A stretch of 64,000 nucleotides of DNA from Albidovulum sediminis (lineage in GTDB: Bacteria > Pseudomonadota > Alphaproteobacteria > Rhodobacterales > Rhodobacteraceae). Where the stretch lies: the NCBI RefSeq assembly GCF_025380365.1, contig NZ_JAOCQF010000001.1, forward strand, positions 248,001 through 312,000, in the 5' to 3' direction. A model generated the notes under the pieces. The model did no database searches. It was not told the origin of the DNA and was given only the letters and a program-made list of their open reading frames with translations. Made by a program: the position numbers and the translations under genes. Positions 16,988 to 25,401 of the stretch are shown here, one piece after another. The first letter of the stretch is position 1, and each line of letters starts with the position of its first letter.

Positions 16988-17955
16988 TCGGCCTTCTCTC
17001 CTACGCGGTCTTCTTTTCCACCGTGGCCTCGATCCTGGCCATCGCGGTCCTCGGGCTCAACCTGCAATGGGGGTTCACCGGGCTTTTCAACGGCGGTGTC
17101 GTGGCCTTCTTCGGCGCCGGCGCCTATGGCACGCTGATTCTCGGCGGCACGCCGCAGGCCGATCACCTCGGCGGCTTCGGCCTGGCCTATCCGCTGGCGC
17201 TTGCGGGCGGGGCGGTGGCGGCGGGCGCGCTGGCCTGGGTCGTGGGGATTCTGACGCTCCGCCTCAGGCACGACTACCTGGCCATCGCCACCTTCGGCAT
17301 CGCGGTGACGTTCGAGAACGTGATGCGCAACGCCGAGGCGCTGTCGGGCGGCGCCAAGGGGTTCCGCGGGTTCGAGCGCCCGCTGCGCGATCTTTTCGGC
17401 GACGGCTTTGCCTACAACCTCTTCTTCTTCTCCCTCGTCCTGACGCTGCTGGTCGCGGTCTACCTCTTCCTCGAACGCCTGGTCCGGTCGCCCTTCGGCC
17501 GGCTCCTGCGCGCCATTCGCGAGGATGAGGACGCGGCCCGGTCGCTGGGCAAGGCGCCCGCGCGGGTGCGGCTGACCTCGTTCGTGACCGGATCGGTCAT
17601 CATCGGGCTGGCGGGCGGGCTTTACGCCACCTTCTACGCCTTCATCAGCCCGCAGGACGTGCTGCCGACGCTGACCTTCCAGATCTGGGCCATGCTGATC
17701 GTGGGCGGCGCGGGCAACAACCGTGGCGCGGCCCTGGGCGCATTCCTTATCTGGGGCGCCTGGACGGCAAGCGGCTGGGCGCTGTCGCGCTTCGCCCCGG
17801 TCGAGGCGCAGCTTTACACCGGCTCGATTCAGTACATCCTGATCGGGTCGATCATCGTCGCCATGCTGCTCTGGCGTCCCCAGGGTCTTCTGCCAGAGCG
17901 GCTGGTCCTATCGCAATCGGGTCAACCCGTGAAACCACGACAACAGGGAGCATGA
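16984..17955 (+). CDS. Branched-chain-type ABC permease, LivM type
   Basis: A 323-aa permease with LivM features: LGLNLQWGFTGLFNGGVVAFFGAGAY near residues 23-48, the TLRLRHDYLAIATFGIAVTFEN block, and the RSPFGRLLRAIREDEDAARSLG loop. WGFTG replaces the more usual YAG/ WGY-G pattern, a variation common in amide/urea-type relatives. The start overlaps the LivH-type stop by 4 bp. Confidence 0.9.
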   Translation: MIGLLSYAVFFSTVASILAIAVLGLNLQWGFTGLFNGGVVAFFGAGAYGTLILGGTPQADHLGGFGLAYPLALAGGAVAAGALAWVVGILTLRLRHDYLAIATFGIAVTFENVMRNAEALSGGAKGFRGFERPLRDLFGDGFAYNLFFFSLVLTLLVAVYLFLERLVRSPFGRLLRAIREDEDAARSLGKAPARVRLTSFVTGSVIIGLAGGLYATFYAFISPQDVLPTLTFQIWAMLIVGGAGNNRGAALGAFLIWGAWTASGWALSRFAPVEAQLYTGSIQYILIGSIIVAMLLWRPQGLLPERLVLSQSGQPVKPRQQGA

Positions 17956-17956
17956 C

Positions 17957-19228
17957 ATGACAGACCACACCATCAGACGCGCCGGCCGCTTCGCGCTGGC
18001 CATGGCGCTTGCCACCACGGCGCTGACGGGCGCCGCCTTTGCGCAGGACTGCACCACCAAGATCGGCGCGGTGCTGCCCACCTCGGTCGACTGGGGCAAG
18101 CCCATCGCCGAAACGGCGCAGTTCGTCGTCGACCAGGTGAACGAGGCCGGCGGCGTGCAGGGCTGCAAGATCGAGATGATCCTGCGCGACACGCAGGTCG
18201 ATCCCAAGGTCGGCGTCGACGCGGCCAAGGCGCTGGTCGACCTCGACGGCGTGCAGGTGCTGATCGGCGCGGTGTCGAGCGGCGTTTCCATGCCGATCCT
18301 GACCTCGGTCACCGTGCCCGCGGGCGTGGCGCAGTTCTCCTGCTGCTCCTCCTCGGGGGCGTTCACGGCGCTGGCCAAGGAAGGCAAGACCAAGGGTCTG
18401 TGGTTCCGCACCTTCGCCACCTCGAACGTGCAGGCCGTGGTTGGCGCCAAGGTGGCGAAGGACAAGGGCTACAAGTCCGTCGCCGTCCTCTACAAGAACG
18501 ACGACTGGGGCCAGGACATCGGCAAATTGGTGGCCGAACACCTTCAGGCGCAGGGCATCACCGTGACCGCCTCGGTTGCGATCAACGATGCCCAGCCCTC
18601 CTACCGGGCCGAGGTGACCGAGGCGCTCGCCGGCCAGCCGGAGGCGGTCTACCTCGCGCTTTACCCGACCGAAGGGATTTCGGCGGTGCGGGAGTGGCTG
18701 TCGCTCGGCGGCACGCAGAACATGATCCTCGCCAATTCGCTCAAGTCCGACGAGTTCCGCGATGCCGTCGGGCTTCAGTATCTGGGATCGACGCAGGGCA
18801 CCGACACCTCCTCGCCGCGGGTCGCGTCGGCGGATGCGTTCGTCGCCAGCTACAAGGCGCGCTTCAACGCCGAGCCGAACGGGCCGGGGCTTGCCAACAG
18901 CTATGACGCCACGATGATCGCGCTTCTGGCGATGGAGGCGGCGGGCAAGGACGCCAAGGGCGCCGACATCGCCGCCGCGGTGGCGCGCGTCACCGACCCG
19001 GCGGGCACGCCGGTGACCGCCGATGCCGCGGGCTTTGCCGCCGCGCGCGATGTCCTCGCCGGGGGCGGGACGGTGCTTTACCGGGGCGCGACCGGCAACG
19101 TCCGCTTCGACGAGAACGGCGACGTCTCCGCCCCCGCGGTGATCTGGAGCTTCACCGAGACCGGCACGCAGGAAGACACCTACATCACGCTCGAGGAGGT
19201 GGACGCGCTCGTCGGCGGGTCCAACTAG
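17957..19228 (+). CDS. Periplasmic branched-chain-type substrate-binding protein
   Basis: A 423-aa type-I periplasmic binding protein. A Sec signal peptide (FALAMALATTALTGAAFAQ) is cleaved near residue 30. The mature protein begins with IGAVLPTSVDWGKP and contains the LivJ/K-type GGVQGCKIEMILRDTQVDPKVGVDAAKALV stretch. It begins 1 bp after the LivM-type stop. A binding protein last in the operon, after both permeases, is unusual but seen. Ligand unknown; neighbours hint at an amino or amide compound. Confidence 0.88.
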   Translation: MTDHTIRRAGRFALAMALATTALTGAAFAQDCTTKIGAVLPTSVDWGKPIAETAQFVVDQVNEAGGVQGCKIEMILRDTQVDPKVGVDAAKALVDLDGVQVLIGAVSSGVSMPILTSVTVPAGVAQFSCCSSSGAFTALAKEGKTKGLWFRTFATSNVQAVVGAKVAKDKGYKSVAVLYKNDDWGQDIGKLVAEHLQAQGITVTASVAINDAQPSYRAEVTEALAGQPEAVYLALYPTEGISAVREWLSLGGTQNMILANSLKSDEFRDAVGLQYLGSTQGTDTSSPRVASADAFVASYKARFNAEPNGPGLANSYDATMIALLAMEAAGKDAKGADIAAAVARVTDPAGTPVTADAAGFAAARDVLAGGGTVLYRGATGNVRFDENGDVSAPAVIWSFTETGTQEDTYITLEEVDALVGGSN

Positions 19229-19232
19229 GCCG

Positions 19233-19934
19233 ATGGCGGCCGGGGCGCGGACCGTCAGCGTCATCGGCGCCGGACGGATCGGCCGGGCGGTGGCGGAGTT
19301 CGTCCGCGCCTCGCCCGGCCTGACGCTCGGCCGGGTGCTGAGCCGCTCGGGCGCGCCCGACACGGCTGACGCCGGGGCCTTCCTCGCGGCCCCCGCCGAA
19401 CTTGTCATCGACACGGCCGGCCCGGGGGCGCTCCGCGCCTTCGGGCCGCGCGCGCTGGAACGCTGCGACCTCTGGACGGTCGGCGCCGTGGCGCTGGCCG
19501 ACGCGGGGCTCCGGGATGAGATGATGGCCGCGGCGCGCGACCATGGCACCACGATCACGCTCTTTTCCCCCTGGGTCGCGGGACTTGGCCACGGGCGGCC
19601 GGAGGATGCGCGCCACCTGCACATCCGCGCCGAACGGCCCGGCATCGGCGCTGCCTGGGCTGGCCCCCTGGCTGAGGCGGTCCTGCGGTTCCCCGACGAT
19701 CTGAACTCCGCCGTCGCCGCCGCGCTCTGCGGGCCGGGGATCGCCGCCACGACGGTCGAGATGGCCGACAGCGGCCCCCGCGGGGCGCACCGGATCGAGG
19801 CGCGGCTGGTCACCGCCTTTGCCACCTTTACCTCGGTCGCGGAGTTTCACGACACGCCGGGCACCCTCCACCCGACCGCCGCCGCGATCATCGGGGCGCT
19901 CAGGCGCCGCACCGCGCCCCTGCGCTACGGCTGA
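19233..19934 (+). CDS. Aspartate-dehydrogenase-like protein (DUF108 fold)
   Basis: A 233-aa NAD(P)-binding protein. VSVIGAGRIGRAVAEF at residues 8-23 is the Rossmann loop. The C-terminal part has the aspartate dehydrogenase pattern: LRFPDDLNSAVAAALCGPG, then a segment with conserved His (RGAHRIEARL). It is somewhat shorter than typical NadX-type L-aspartate dehydrogenases and the usual Asn before the His is Ala. It starts 4 bp after the binding-protein stop, suggesting it acts on the imported amino compound by reversible oxidative deamination. The exact substrate is uncertain. Confidence 0.65.
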   Translation: MAAGARTVSVIGAGRIGRAVAEFVRASPGLTLGRVLSRSGAPDTADAGAFLAAPAELVIDTAGPGALRAFGPRALERCDLWTVGAVALADAGLRDEMMAAARDHGTTITLFSPWVAGLGHGRPEDARHLHIRAERPGIGAAWAGPLAEAVLRFPDDLNSAVAAALCGPGIAATTVEMADSGPRGAHRIEARLVTAFATFTSVAEFHDTPGTLHPTAAAIIGALRRRTAPLRYG

Positions 19935-19950
19935 GTTCCGCAGATCCTCT

Positions 19951-19997
19951 TTGACATCGGGGGGCGCTGAATTATGGTACAGGTAGGAACAGGTACC
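19951..19997 (+). promoter_or_regulatory. Promoter and probable GntR operator
   Basis: TTGACA at 19951-19956 and TATGGT at 19973-19978 form a -35/-10 pair with a 16-bp spacer. GGTAC at 19976-19980 and GTACC at 19993-19997 form an inverted repeat that starts on the -10 element, and ACAGGTA is repeated directly within it. This layout fits repression by the GntR/UTRA protein encoded immediately downstream, whose GTG start is at 20011 without a clear ribosome-binding site. Confidence 0.55.
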
Positions 19998-20010
19998 AAG
20001 GCTGCCCCCC

Positions 20011-20721
20011 GTGTCCACGCGAATCGGACTGCCGAAATCGGAGCTTGTCGCGCGCACGCTCGAACGCGAGATCCGCGATGGCCGCCTTCTTCACGGCGAC
20101 CAGCTCGACAGCGAAGGCGGGCTGATGCGGCGCTTCTCGGTCAGCCGCAACACCGTGCGCCGGGGGCTTGAGATCCTTGCGCGGCAGGGACTGATCACCA
20201 CCCGCACCGGCATCGGCTCGTTCGTCACCTACGACGGCACGACGATCGATTCGAACCTCGGCTGGACCGTCGCGCTGTCGCATGGCGAGGGCGCGGTCGA
20301 GACCCGGCTTCTGGGCATCGCGCGCGGCAGCAGCCAGCGCGCCGAGGCGCGGCTCGGGGCCGGCGGCAGCTATCTCAGGATCGACCGCCTGCGGGTCTGC
20401 CGCAAGGCCGGCTGGGGCATCTCGCTCGAACGCAGCCGCCTGCCCTGGCGCGACGGTTTCGCGCCGATCCTGACCGGCGGGCTGCAGGGCGGCTCGCTCA
20501 ACGCCACACTCGCCGCGATCGGCCTTGCCGCCGCCAGCGGGCAGGAGGTGGTGGGCGTGATCCCCGCGCTTTCGCCCGTCGATGCCGGCATCATGGCACG
20601 GCCGGCCGGCGCGCCGATGCTGCGGCTGGAACGGGTGACCCGCACGGCCGAGGGCGACACGCTCGAATATGTCGAAAGCATCCTCGACCCAACCCGCTTC
20701 GGCCTCAGGATCGACTTCTGA
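20011..20721 (+). CDS. GntR-family regulator with UTRA domain (YegW-like)
   Basis: A 236-aa HutC-subfamily regulator. The winged helix contains SEGGLMRRFSVSRNTVRRGLEILARQGLITTRTGIGSFV (about residues 34-72); the remaining part is a UTRA ligand-binding domain ending with a strand motif typical of the family. The GTG start follows a probable autoregulatory operator. It overlaps the ADP-ribosylglycohydrolase gene by 1 bp. Together with the next two genes it resembles E. coli yegW, yegU, yegV, so the effector may be a ribosylated compound; this is inference. Confidence 0.85.
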   Translation: MSTRIGLPKSELVARTLEREIRDGRLLHGDQLDSEGGLMRRFSVSRNTVRRGLEILARQGLITTRTGIGSFVTYDGTTIDSNLGWTVALSHGEGAVETRLLGIARGSSQRAEARLGAGGSYLRIDRLRVCRKAGWGISLERSRLPWRDGFAPILTGGLQGGSLNATLAAIGLAAASGQEVVGVIPALSPVDAGIMARPAGAPMLRLERVTRTAEGDTLEYVESILDPTRFGLRIDF

Positions 20722-21734
20722 TGGCGGGCGGGGCCGACATGCGCGACCGGGCGATGGGGGCGCTGGCGGGGGTGGCGGTGGGCGATGCGCTGGGCATGCC
20801 CGCGCAGACCTTCACCCGCGCCGAGATCGCGGCGACCTACGGCCGCGTCACCGATTTCGTGGCGCCCTGCCGCGATCATCCCGTCTCGCACGGGCTTGGG
20901 GCGGCGATGGTGACCGACGACACCGAACAGACGCTTCTGCTGGCCGACCACCTGTTGCGGGGCGAGGGCCAATTCGACGACCGCGCCTGGGCCGCCGCGC
21001 TTCTGGAGTGGGAGGCGGGGGTGCGCGCGCGCGGGTTGCGCGACCTTCTGGGGCCCTCGTCGCGGCGCGCGCTCGACGCGCTGATGGCCGGGACGCCGGC
21101 GGAGGAGACGGGCCGGACCGGCACCACCAACGGCGCGGCGATGCGGATCGCGCCGGTGGGGATCGCGACGCCGCCGGGCGCCCCCGCCCGCCTTGTCGCG
21201 CGCGTGGCCGAGGCCTGCCGCGTCACCCACAACACGCGCGAGGCGATCGCGGCGGCGGCGGCGGTGGCGATGGTGATCAGCCAGGGCGTGGAGGGGGCGA
21301 CGTTCGAGGCGGCGCTTCCCGCGGCGATGGAAGCCGCGCGGCTGGGCGCCACCTGCGGCGCGGCGGTGGGCGAGGCGGACATGGCCGGGCGCATCGCGCT
21401 GGCGCTTGAGGTCGCCCTGCGGGGGGACGAGGCGGCGCTTGCCGCGGAAATCGGCACCTCGGTCGCCAGCCGCGCCTCGGTCGCGGCGGCTTTCGGGGTG
21501 GTGCGGCTGGCCGCGGGCGACCCTTGGCGCGCGGCGGTGATCGCGGCGAACATCGGCGACGATACCGACACGATCGGCGCCATCGCCTGTGCCATGGCGG
21601 GGGCCTGTGCCGGCATCGGCGCCTTTCCGGCCGAACGCCTCGCGCGGGTGGTCGCGGCAAGCCGGCTCGACCTTGACCCGGTCGTCGACGGCTTGCTGGC
21701 TCTCCGCATGCAGCAGGGCGGGGAGCAGCCATGA
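20721..21734 (+). CDS. ADP-ribosylglycohydrolase family protein (YegU-like)
   Basis: A 337-aa all-helical hydrolase. The two magnesium-binding motifs are visible: VTDDTEQTLL near residues 64-73 and GDDTDTIGAIACAMAGA near residues 276-292, plus GALAGVAVGDALGMPAQ at the N-terminus. The family cleaves N- or O-glycosidic bonds to ADP-ribose or related ribosides. The start overlaps the regulator stop and the stop overlaps the PfkB gene. In this context it more likely cleaves a small imported riboside than protein ADP-ribosylation; that is inference. Confidence 0.87.
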   Translation: MAGGADMRDRAMGALAGVAVGDALGMPAQTFTRAEIAATYGRVTDFVAPCRDHPVSHGLGAAMVTDDTEQTLLLADHLLRGEGQFDDRAWAAALLEWEAGVRARGLRDLLGPSSRRALDALMAGTPAEETGRTGTTNGAAMRIAPVGIATPPGAPARLVARVAEACRVTHNTREAIAAAAAVAMVISQGVEGATFEAALPAAMEAARLGATCGAAVGEADMAGRIALALEVALRGDEAALAAEIGTSVASRASVAAAFGVVRLAAGDPWRAAVIAANIGDDTDTIGAIACAMAGACAGIGAFPAERLARVVAASRLDLDPVVDGLLALRMQQGGEQP

Positions 21735-22708
21735 CCGGGCGGCTGATCCAGGTTTCCGGTGTCATCGTCGATCTGGTCTACCGGGTCGATGCCGTGCCGG
21801 CGCCGGGCACCGAGGCCATCGTTCACGGCTTTGCCATCGCGGCGGGCGGCGGCTTCAACGCGATGGTCGCGGCGCGGCGCATGGGGGCCGCGGTCGCGCA
21901 TGCCGGGACGCTGGGCACCGGCCCCTTCGCCGACATCGCCGCGGCGGCCCTTGCGCGCGAGGGGATCGCGCAGATCGGCGCCCGGCTTTCCGGGTGCGAC
22001 CAGGGGCTTTGCACGGTGCTGATCGACAGGGGCGGTGAGCGCAGCTTCATCGCCGCCGAGGGGGCAGACGGGGTGCTGACCGACGCCGACCTGGCGCGAG
22101 TCACGCCGGGGGCGGAGGACTGGCTCCTGCTGTCGGGCTACGCGCTCCACTATGCCGGCAGCCGTGCGGCGCTGGTCCGCTGGCTTGCCACGCGGCCGCC
22201 GCGGCTGGTCTTCGACCCGAGCCCGGTGATCGCGGCGATCCCCGAGGCGGCGCGGCAGGCGGCGCTTTCGGCGGCGCACTGGATCACCGCGAACCGGGAG
22301 GAGGGGGCTGCGCTGACCGGCCTTATCGATCCCGGCGCCATGGCTGCCGCGCTGGCACAGGGCCGCCCGGCGGGGGGAGGCGCGATCCTGCGCGATGGCG
22401 CCAACGGTTGCCACATCGCGCTGGCGGGCGCACCGGCCCGCCATCTGCCCGGTTTCCCCGTCCGGGCCATCGACACCAACGGCGCGGGCGACGCCCACAC
22501 CGGCGCCTTCATCGCCCGCCTGCTGGTCGGGGACACCCCGGAGCGGGCCGCGCATCTCGCCAATATCTGCGCGGCGCTTTCGACAACGACAGAAGGGCCG
22601 TCCACGGCCCCCGACCTGACCACGGTCCTGGCGGCGACGGGCACCCCGCCCGCAGCGCCCGCGACCACCCCCAGACAAGCCACCGCAACGACAAGGAGGA
22701 ACACATGA
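21731..22708 (+). CDS. PfkB-family carbohydrate/nucleoside kinase (YegV-like)
   Basis: A 325-aa kinase. The N-terminal GG motif (AAGGGFNAMVAARRMGA, about residues 37-53) and the C-terminal active-site motif AIDTNGAGDAHTGAF near residue 250-264, containing the catalytic Asp and anion hole, are present. The His in GDAHTGAF replaces the usual Phe. A Pro/Thr-rich tail of about 25 residues is not part of the fold. It probably phosphorylates the sugar released by the preceding glycohydrolase. Confidence 0.87.
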   Translation: MTGRLIQVSGVIVDLVYRVDAVPAPGTEAIVHGFAIAAGGGFNAMVAARRMGAAVAHAGTLGTGPFADIAAAALAREGIAQIGARLSGCDQGLCTVLIDRGGERSFIAAEGADGVLTDADLARVTPGAEDWLLLSGYALHYAGSRAALVRWLATRPPRLVFDPSPVIAAIPEAARQAALSAAHWITANREEGAALTGLIDPGAMAAALAQGRPAGGGAILRDGANGCHIALAGAPARHLPGFPVRAIDTNGAGDAHTGAFIARLLVGDTPERAAHLANICAALSTTTEGPSTAPDLTTVLAATGTPPAAPATTPRQATATTRRNT

Positions 22709-23736
22709 GAAAGCTGCTTTTGACATCCGCCCTGATCCTGGCCGCGCAGGGCGCGAGCGCCGACGAGATCCGGGTGCTGAACTGGCAAGGCTACGGCACC
22801 GACCTCGACTGGGCGCTCGCGGCCTTTACCGAGCAGACCGGGCACACGGTCGTGCACGAATACTTCACCTCCGAACAGGAGATGCTGACCAAGCTCAGGA
22901 CCAACCCCGGCGCCTATGACGTGGTGCTGATCAACTCCGCCTATACCGCGCAGGCCCAGGCCGAGGGGCTGATCGCCCCGATCGACACCGCGAAGATCAC
23001 CAACTTCGCCGATCTCGACCCCGGCCTGACCGGCAACGCGGATCTCAATCCGGCCGGCGCGCTCCACGGCGTGCCCTGGACCTGGGGCCTGACCTCCATC
23101 GCCGTCAACACCAACGATTTCGCCGAATTGCCGACCTCTCTCTCGGTGCTCTGGGACCCGGCCTGGACCGGGCGCGTCTCGATCCGCGACGACGGGCTGG
23201 AGGCGGTGCAGTTCGCCGCGATGGCGACCGGGCAGAACATCAACGCGATCACCGACATGGAGGCGGTGAAGGAAAAGCTGGCCGCCCTGATGCCGCAGAT
23301 CACCACCTTCTGGAGTTCGGAGAACGACTGGAACCAGTTCATGTCGGCGGGCGATTTCGCGGTTGCCACCTATTGGTCGGGCTCGGCCGCGCGGTCGCAG
23401 GCGGCGGGCCTGCCGGTCGCCTTCGTGGTGCCCGAGGAAGGCGCGATCGGCTGGCTCGACGGGCTGTCGATCCCGGCCAGTTCGACCCATCAGGACGCCG
23501 CGCATGCCTTCATCGACTGGATGGTGGACCCGGAGTTCTACGTGAAATGGGAACCCGACGGGGCGCCCGCCACCTCGAACACCAAGGCTGCGGCGGCGCT
23601 GCCGGAAACCAGCTTCAACCGCGCGGTCCTGGGCGACCCGGCGGTTGTCGCCAAGGTCCAGTTCATGCAGCCCGTCTCCGACGCCGACCGGGAGGCGTAT
23701 CTGAAGCTCTGGCAGGACCTGAAGGCGGCGCAGTAG
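22705..23736 (+). CDS. Periplasmic solute-binding protein, PotD-like
   Basis: A 343-aa binding protein with a Sec signal (LLLTSALILAAQGASA, cleavage near residue 20). The mature start DEIRVLNWQGYGTDLDWALAAFTEQTG, with Trp and Gly near the start, and YDVVLINSAYTAQAQAEGLIAP are PotD/family-1 features. A strong AAGGAGG site precedes the ATG, which overlaps the kinase stop. Being locked in the yegUVW-like operon suggests it binds a riboside or sugar conjugate rather than a plain polyamine; ligand unproven. Confidence 0.87.
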   Translation: MRKLLLTSALILAAQGASADEIRVLNWQGYGTDLDWALAAFTEQTGHTVVHEYFTSEQEMLTKLRTNPGAYDVVLINSAYTAQAQAEGLIAPIDTAKITNFADLDPGLTGNADLNPAGALHGVPWTWGLTSIAVNTNDFAELPTSLSVLWDPAWTGRVSIRDDGLEAVQFAAMATGQNINAITDMEAVKEKLAALMPQITTFWSSENDWNQFMSAGDFAVATYWSGSAARSQAAGLPVAFVVPEEGAIGWLDGLSIPASSTHQDAAHAFIDWMVDPEFYVKWEPDGAPATSNTKAAAALPETSFNRAVLGDPAVVAKVQFMQPVSDADREAYLKLWQDLKAAQ

Positions 23737-23755
23737 GGCAAAGGGGGGAAGCGGC

Positions 23756-24619
23756 ATGGGCGGCAGCCTTGCCCGCAAGGATCGGACGCGCGCAGCCCTG
23801 CTGCTTGCCCCCGCCTATCTGTGGCTGACGCTGGCGGTTTTCCTGCCGCTGTCGGCGATGGCCTTCTTCAGCCTGCTTTCGGACGTGCCGTTCGGGGATC
23901 GCGAATGGCACGTCACGCTCGACAACTACCGCGCCTTCCTCGAGACGGGAACCTACGCGGCGCTCCTGTGGAAGTCGGTCAAGCTGGGCGTGACCGTCAC
24001 CGCGCTTTCGGTGCTGGCGGGCTTTCCCTGCGCCCTTGTCCTGGCCAAGGTGATCCGCGGCCGCGCGCGCGAGGCGATGTTCCTTCTGGTGATCCTGCCG
24101 TTCTGGTCAAACTCGCTCGTCCGCATCTTCTCCTGGGCGATCGTGCTGCGCGGCAATGGCGTGCTGTCGGCCGCCATCGACGCGGTCCTGCCCTGGGACG
24201 TGCGGGTGAACCTGATGTTCAGCCCCACCGCGATCGTGATCGGCCTTGTCCATTCCTACCTGCCCTACGTGATCCTGACCTCCTACCTGGCACTTCAGGC
24301 CATCGACGACAGCCTGATCGAGGCGGCCCGCGCGCTCGGCGCGCCGCGCCGGACGATCCTGATGCGGATCATCCTGCCGCTTGCCGCCCCCGGCATCGTC
24401 GCCGGCGCGGTCCTGATCTTCGTCCCCGTCGTCGGCTCCTTCATGGAGCCGCGGCTGCTGGGCGGACGGCTCGGCACCTATTACGGCACGGTGATCGAGG
24501 ATCAGTTCGTCGCTGTCTTCAACTGGCCGCTCGGCGCGGCGCTGTCGTTCATCCTGCTTGCGGTCGTGCTTGCCATCCTCGCCGCGGCCAGCCCCGCGCT
24601 GCGGAGGGCGCTGCGATGA
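23756..24619 (+). CDS. ABC transporter permease, PotB type
   Basis: A 287-aa permease with six hydrophobic segments; VILPFWSNSLVRIFSWAIVL near residue 113-132 and the EAA loop EAARALGAPRRTILMRIILPLAAPGIVAG near 188-216 are diagnostic. It lies 19 bp after the binding-protein gene and overlaps the next permease by 4 bp. Confidence 0.88.
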   Translation: MGGSLARKDRTRAALLLAPAYLWLTLAVFLPLSAMAFFSLLSDVPFGDREWHVTLDNYRAFLETGTYAALLWKSVKLGVTVTALSVLAGFPCALVLAKVIRGRAREAMFLLVILPFWSNSLVRIFSWAIVLRGNGVLSAAIDAVLPWDVRVNLMFSPTAIVIGLVHSYLPYVILTSYLALQAIDDSLIEAARALGAPRRTILMRIILPLAAPGIVAGAVLIFVPVVGSFMEPRLLGGRLGTYYGTVIEDQFVAVFNWPLGAALSFILLAVVLAILAAASPALRRALR

Positions 24620-25401
24620 CGCACCGCACGCTGGCCCGCCTGGGGCGCGCCTATCTGGGCCTGATCCTCGTCTTCCTCTACGCGCCGATCCTGGTGATGG
24701 CGGCGATGTCGTTCAACGCCTCGGCCTTCTACCAGTTGCCCTTCAGCTTCTCGACCGAGTGGTACCAGAAGCTCTGGCACAACCGCGAGATCCTCGCCGC
24801 CGCCTGGCGGTCGGTCTGGATCGCCTGCGTGGTCACGGTGCTGGCCACGGCGACCGGCACCGCCGCCTCGATCGCGCTTTACCGCCACGACATTCCGGGC
24901 AAGCGCCTGTTGCAGGCGCTGCTCTTCCCGCCGATCGCGATTCCCTGGCTGATCACCGGCACGGCGATGCTGATCTTCTTCTTCGGCATCGGCATCGACC
25001 GCGGCACCCCGGCCGTTATCCTCGGCCATGTGGCGCTGGCGCTGCCGTATGTCATCGTCGTTGTCACCGCGCGGCTTGCCACCTTCGACCCCGCGCTGGA
25101 GGAGGCGGCACGGTCGCTCGGCGCGCGGCCCTGGACGGTGACGATGCGGGTGACGGTGCCCTGGATCCTGCCCGGCATCGTCGCGGGCGGGCTGTTCGCC
25201 TTCGCGGTCAGTTTCGACCAGTTCGTCGTGTCCTACTTCCTGTCGGAACCGGGCGACACGACGCTGCCCGTCCTCATCTACACCTCGATCCGCAAGGGCT
25301 TCACGCCCGAGATCAACGCCGTCTCGACCGTGATCATCGCGGTGTCGATGGGGGTGATGCTGCTGGCCGCGCGCTATTCGAAGTTCGGGGGGGACCGCTG
25401 A
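24616..25401 (+). CDS. ABC transporter permease, PotC type
   Basis: A 261-aa permease. LILVFLYAPILVMAAMSFN at the N-terminus, the EAA loop EEAARSLGARPWTVTMRVTVPWILPGIVAGG near 158-187 and FAVSFDQFVVSYFLSEPG match PotC. The start overlaps the PotB-type stop (ATGA) and the stop shares a base with the following ATPase start. Confidence 0.88.
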   Translation: MTHRTLARLGRAYLGLILVFLYAPILVMAAMSFNASAFYQLPFSFSTEWYQKLWHNREILAAAWRSVWIACVVTVLATATGTAASIALYRHDIPGKRLLQALLFPPIAIPWLITGTAMLIFFFGIGIDRGTPAVILGHVALALPYVIVVVTARLATFDPALEEAARSLGARPWTVTMRVTVPWILPGIVAGGLFAFAVSFDQFVVSYFLSEPGDTTLPVLIYTSIRKGFTPEINAVSTVIIAVSMGVMLLAARYSKFGGDR

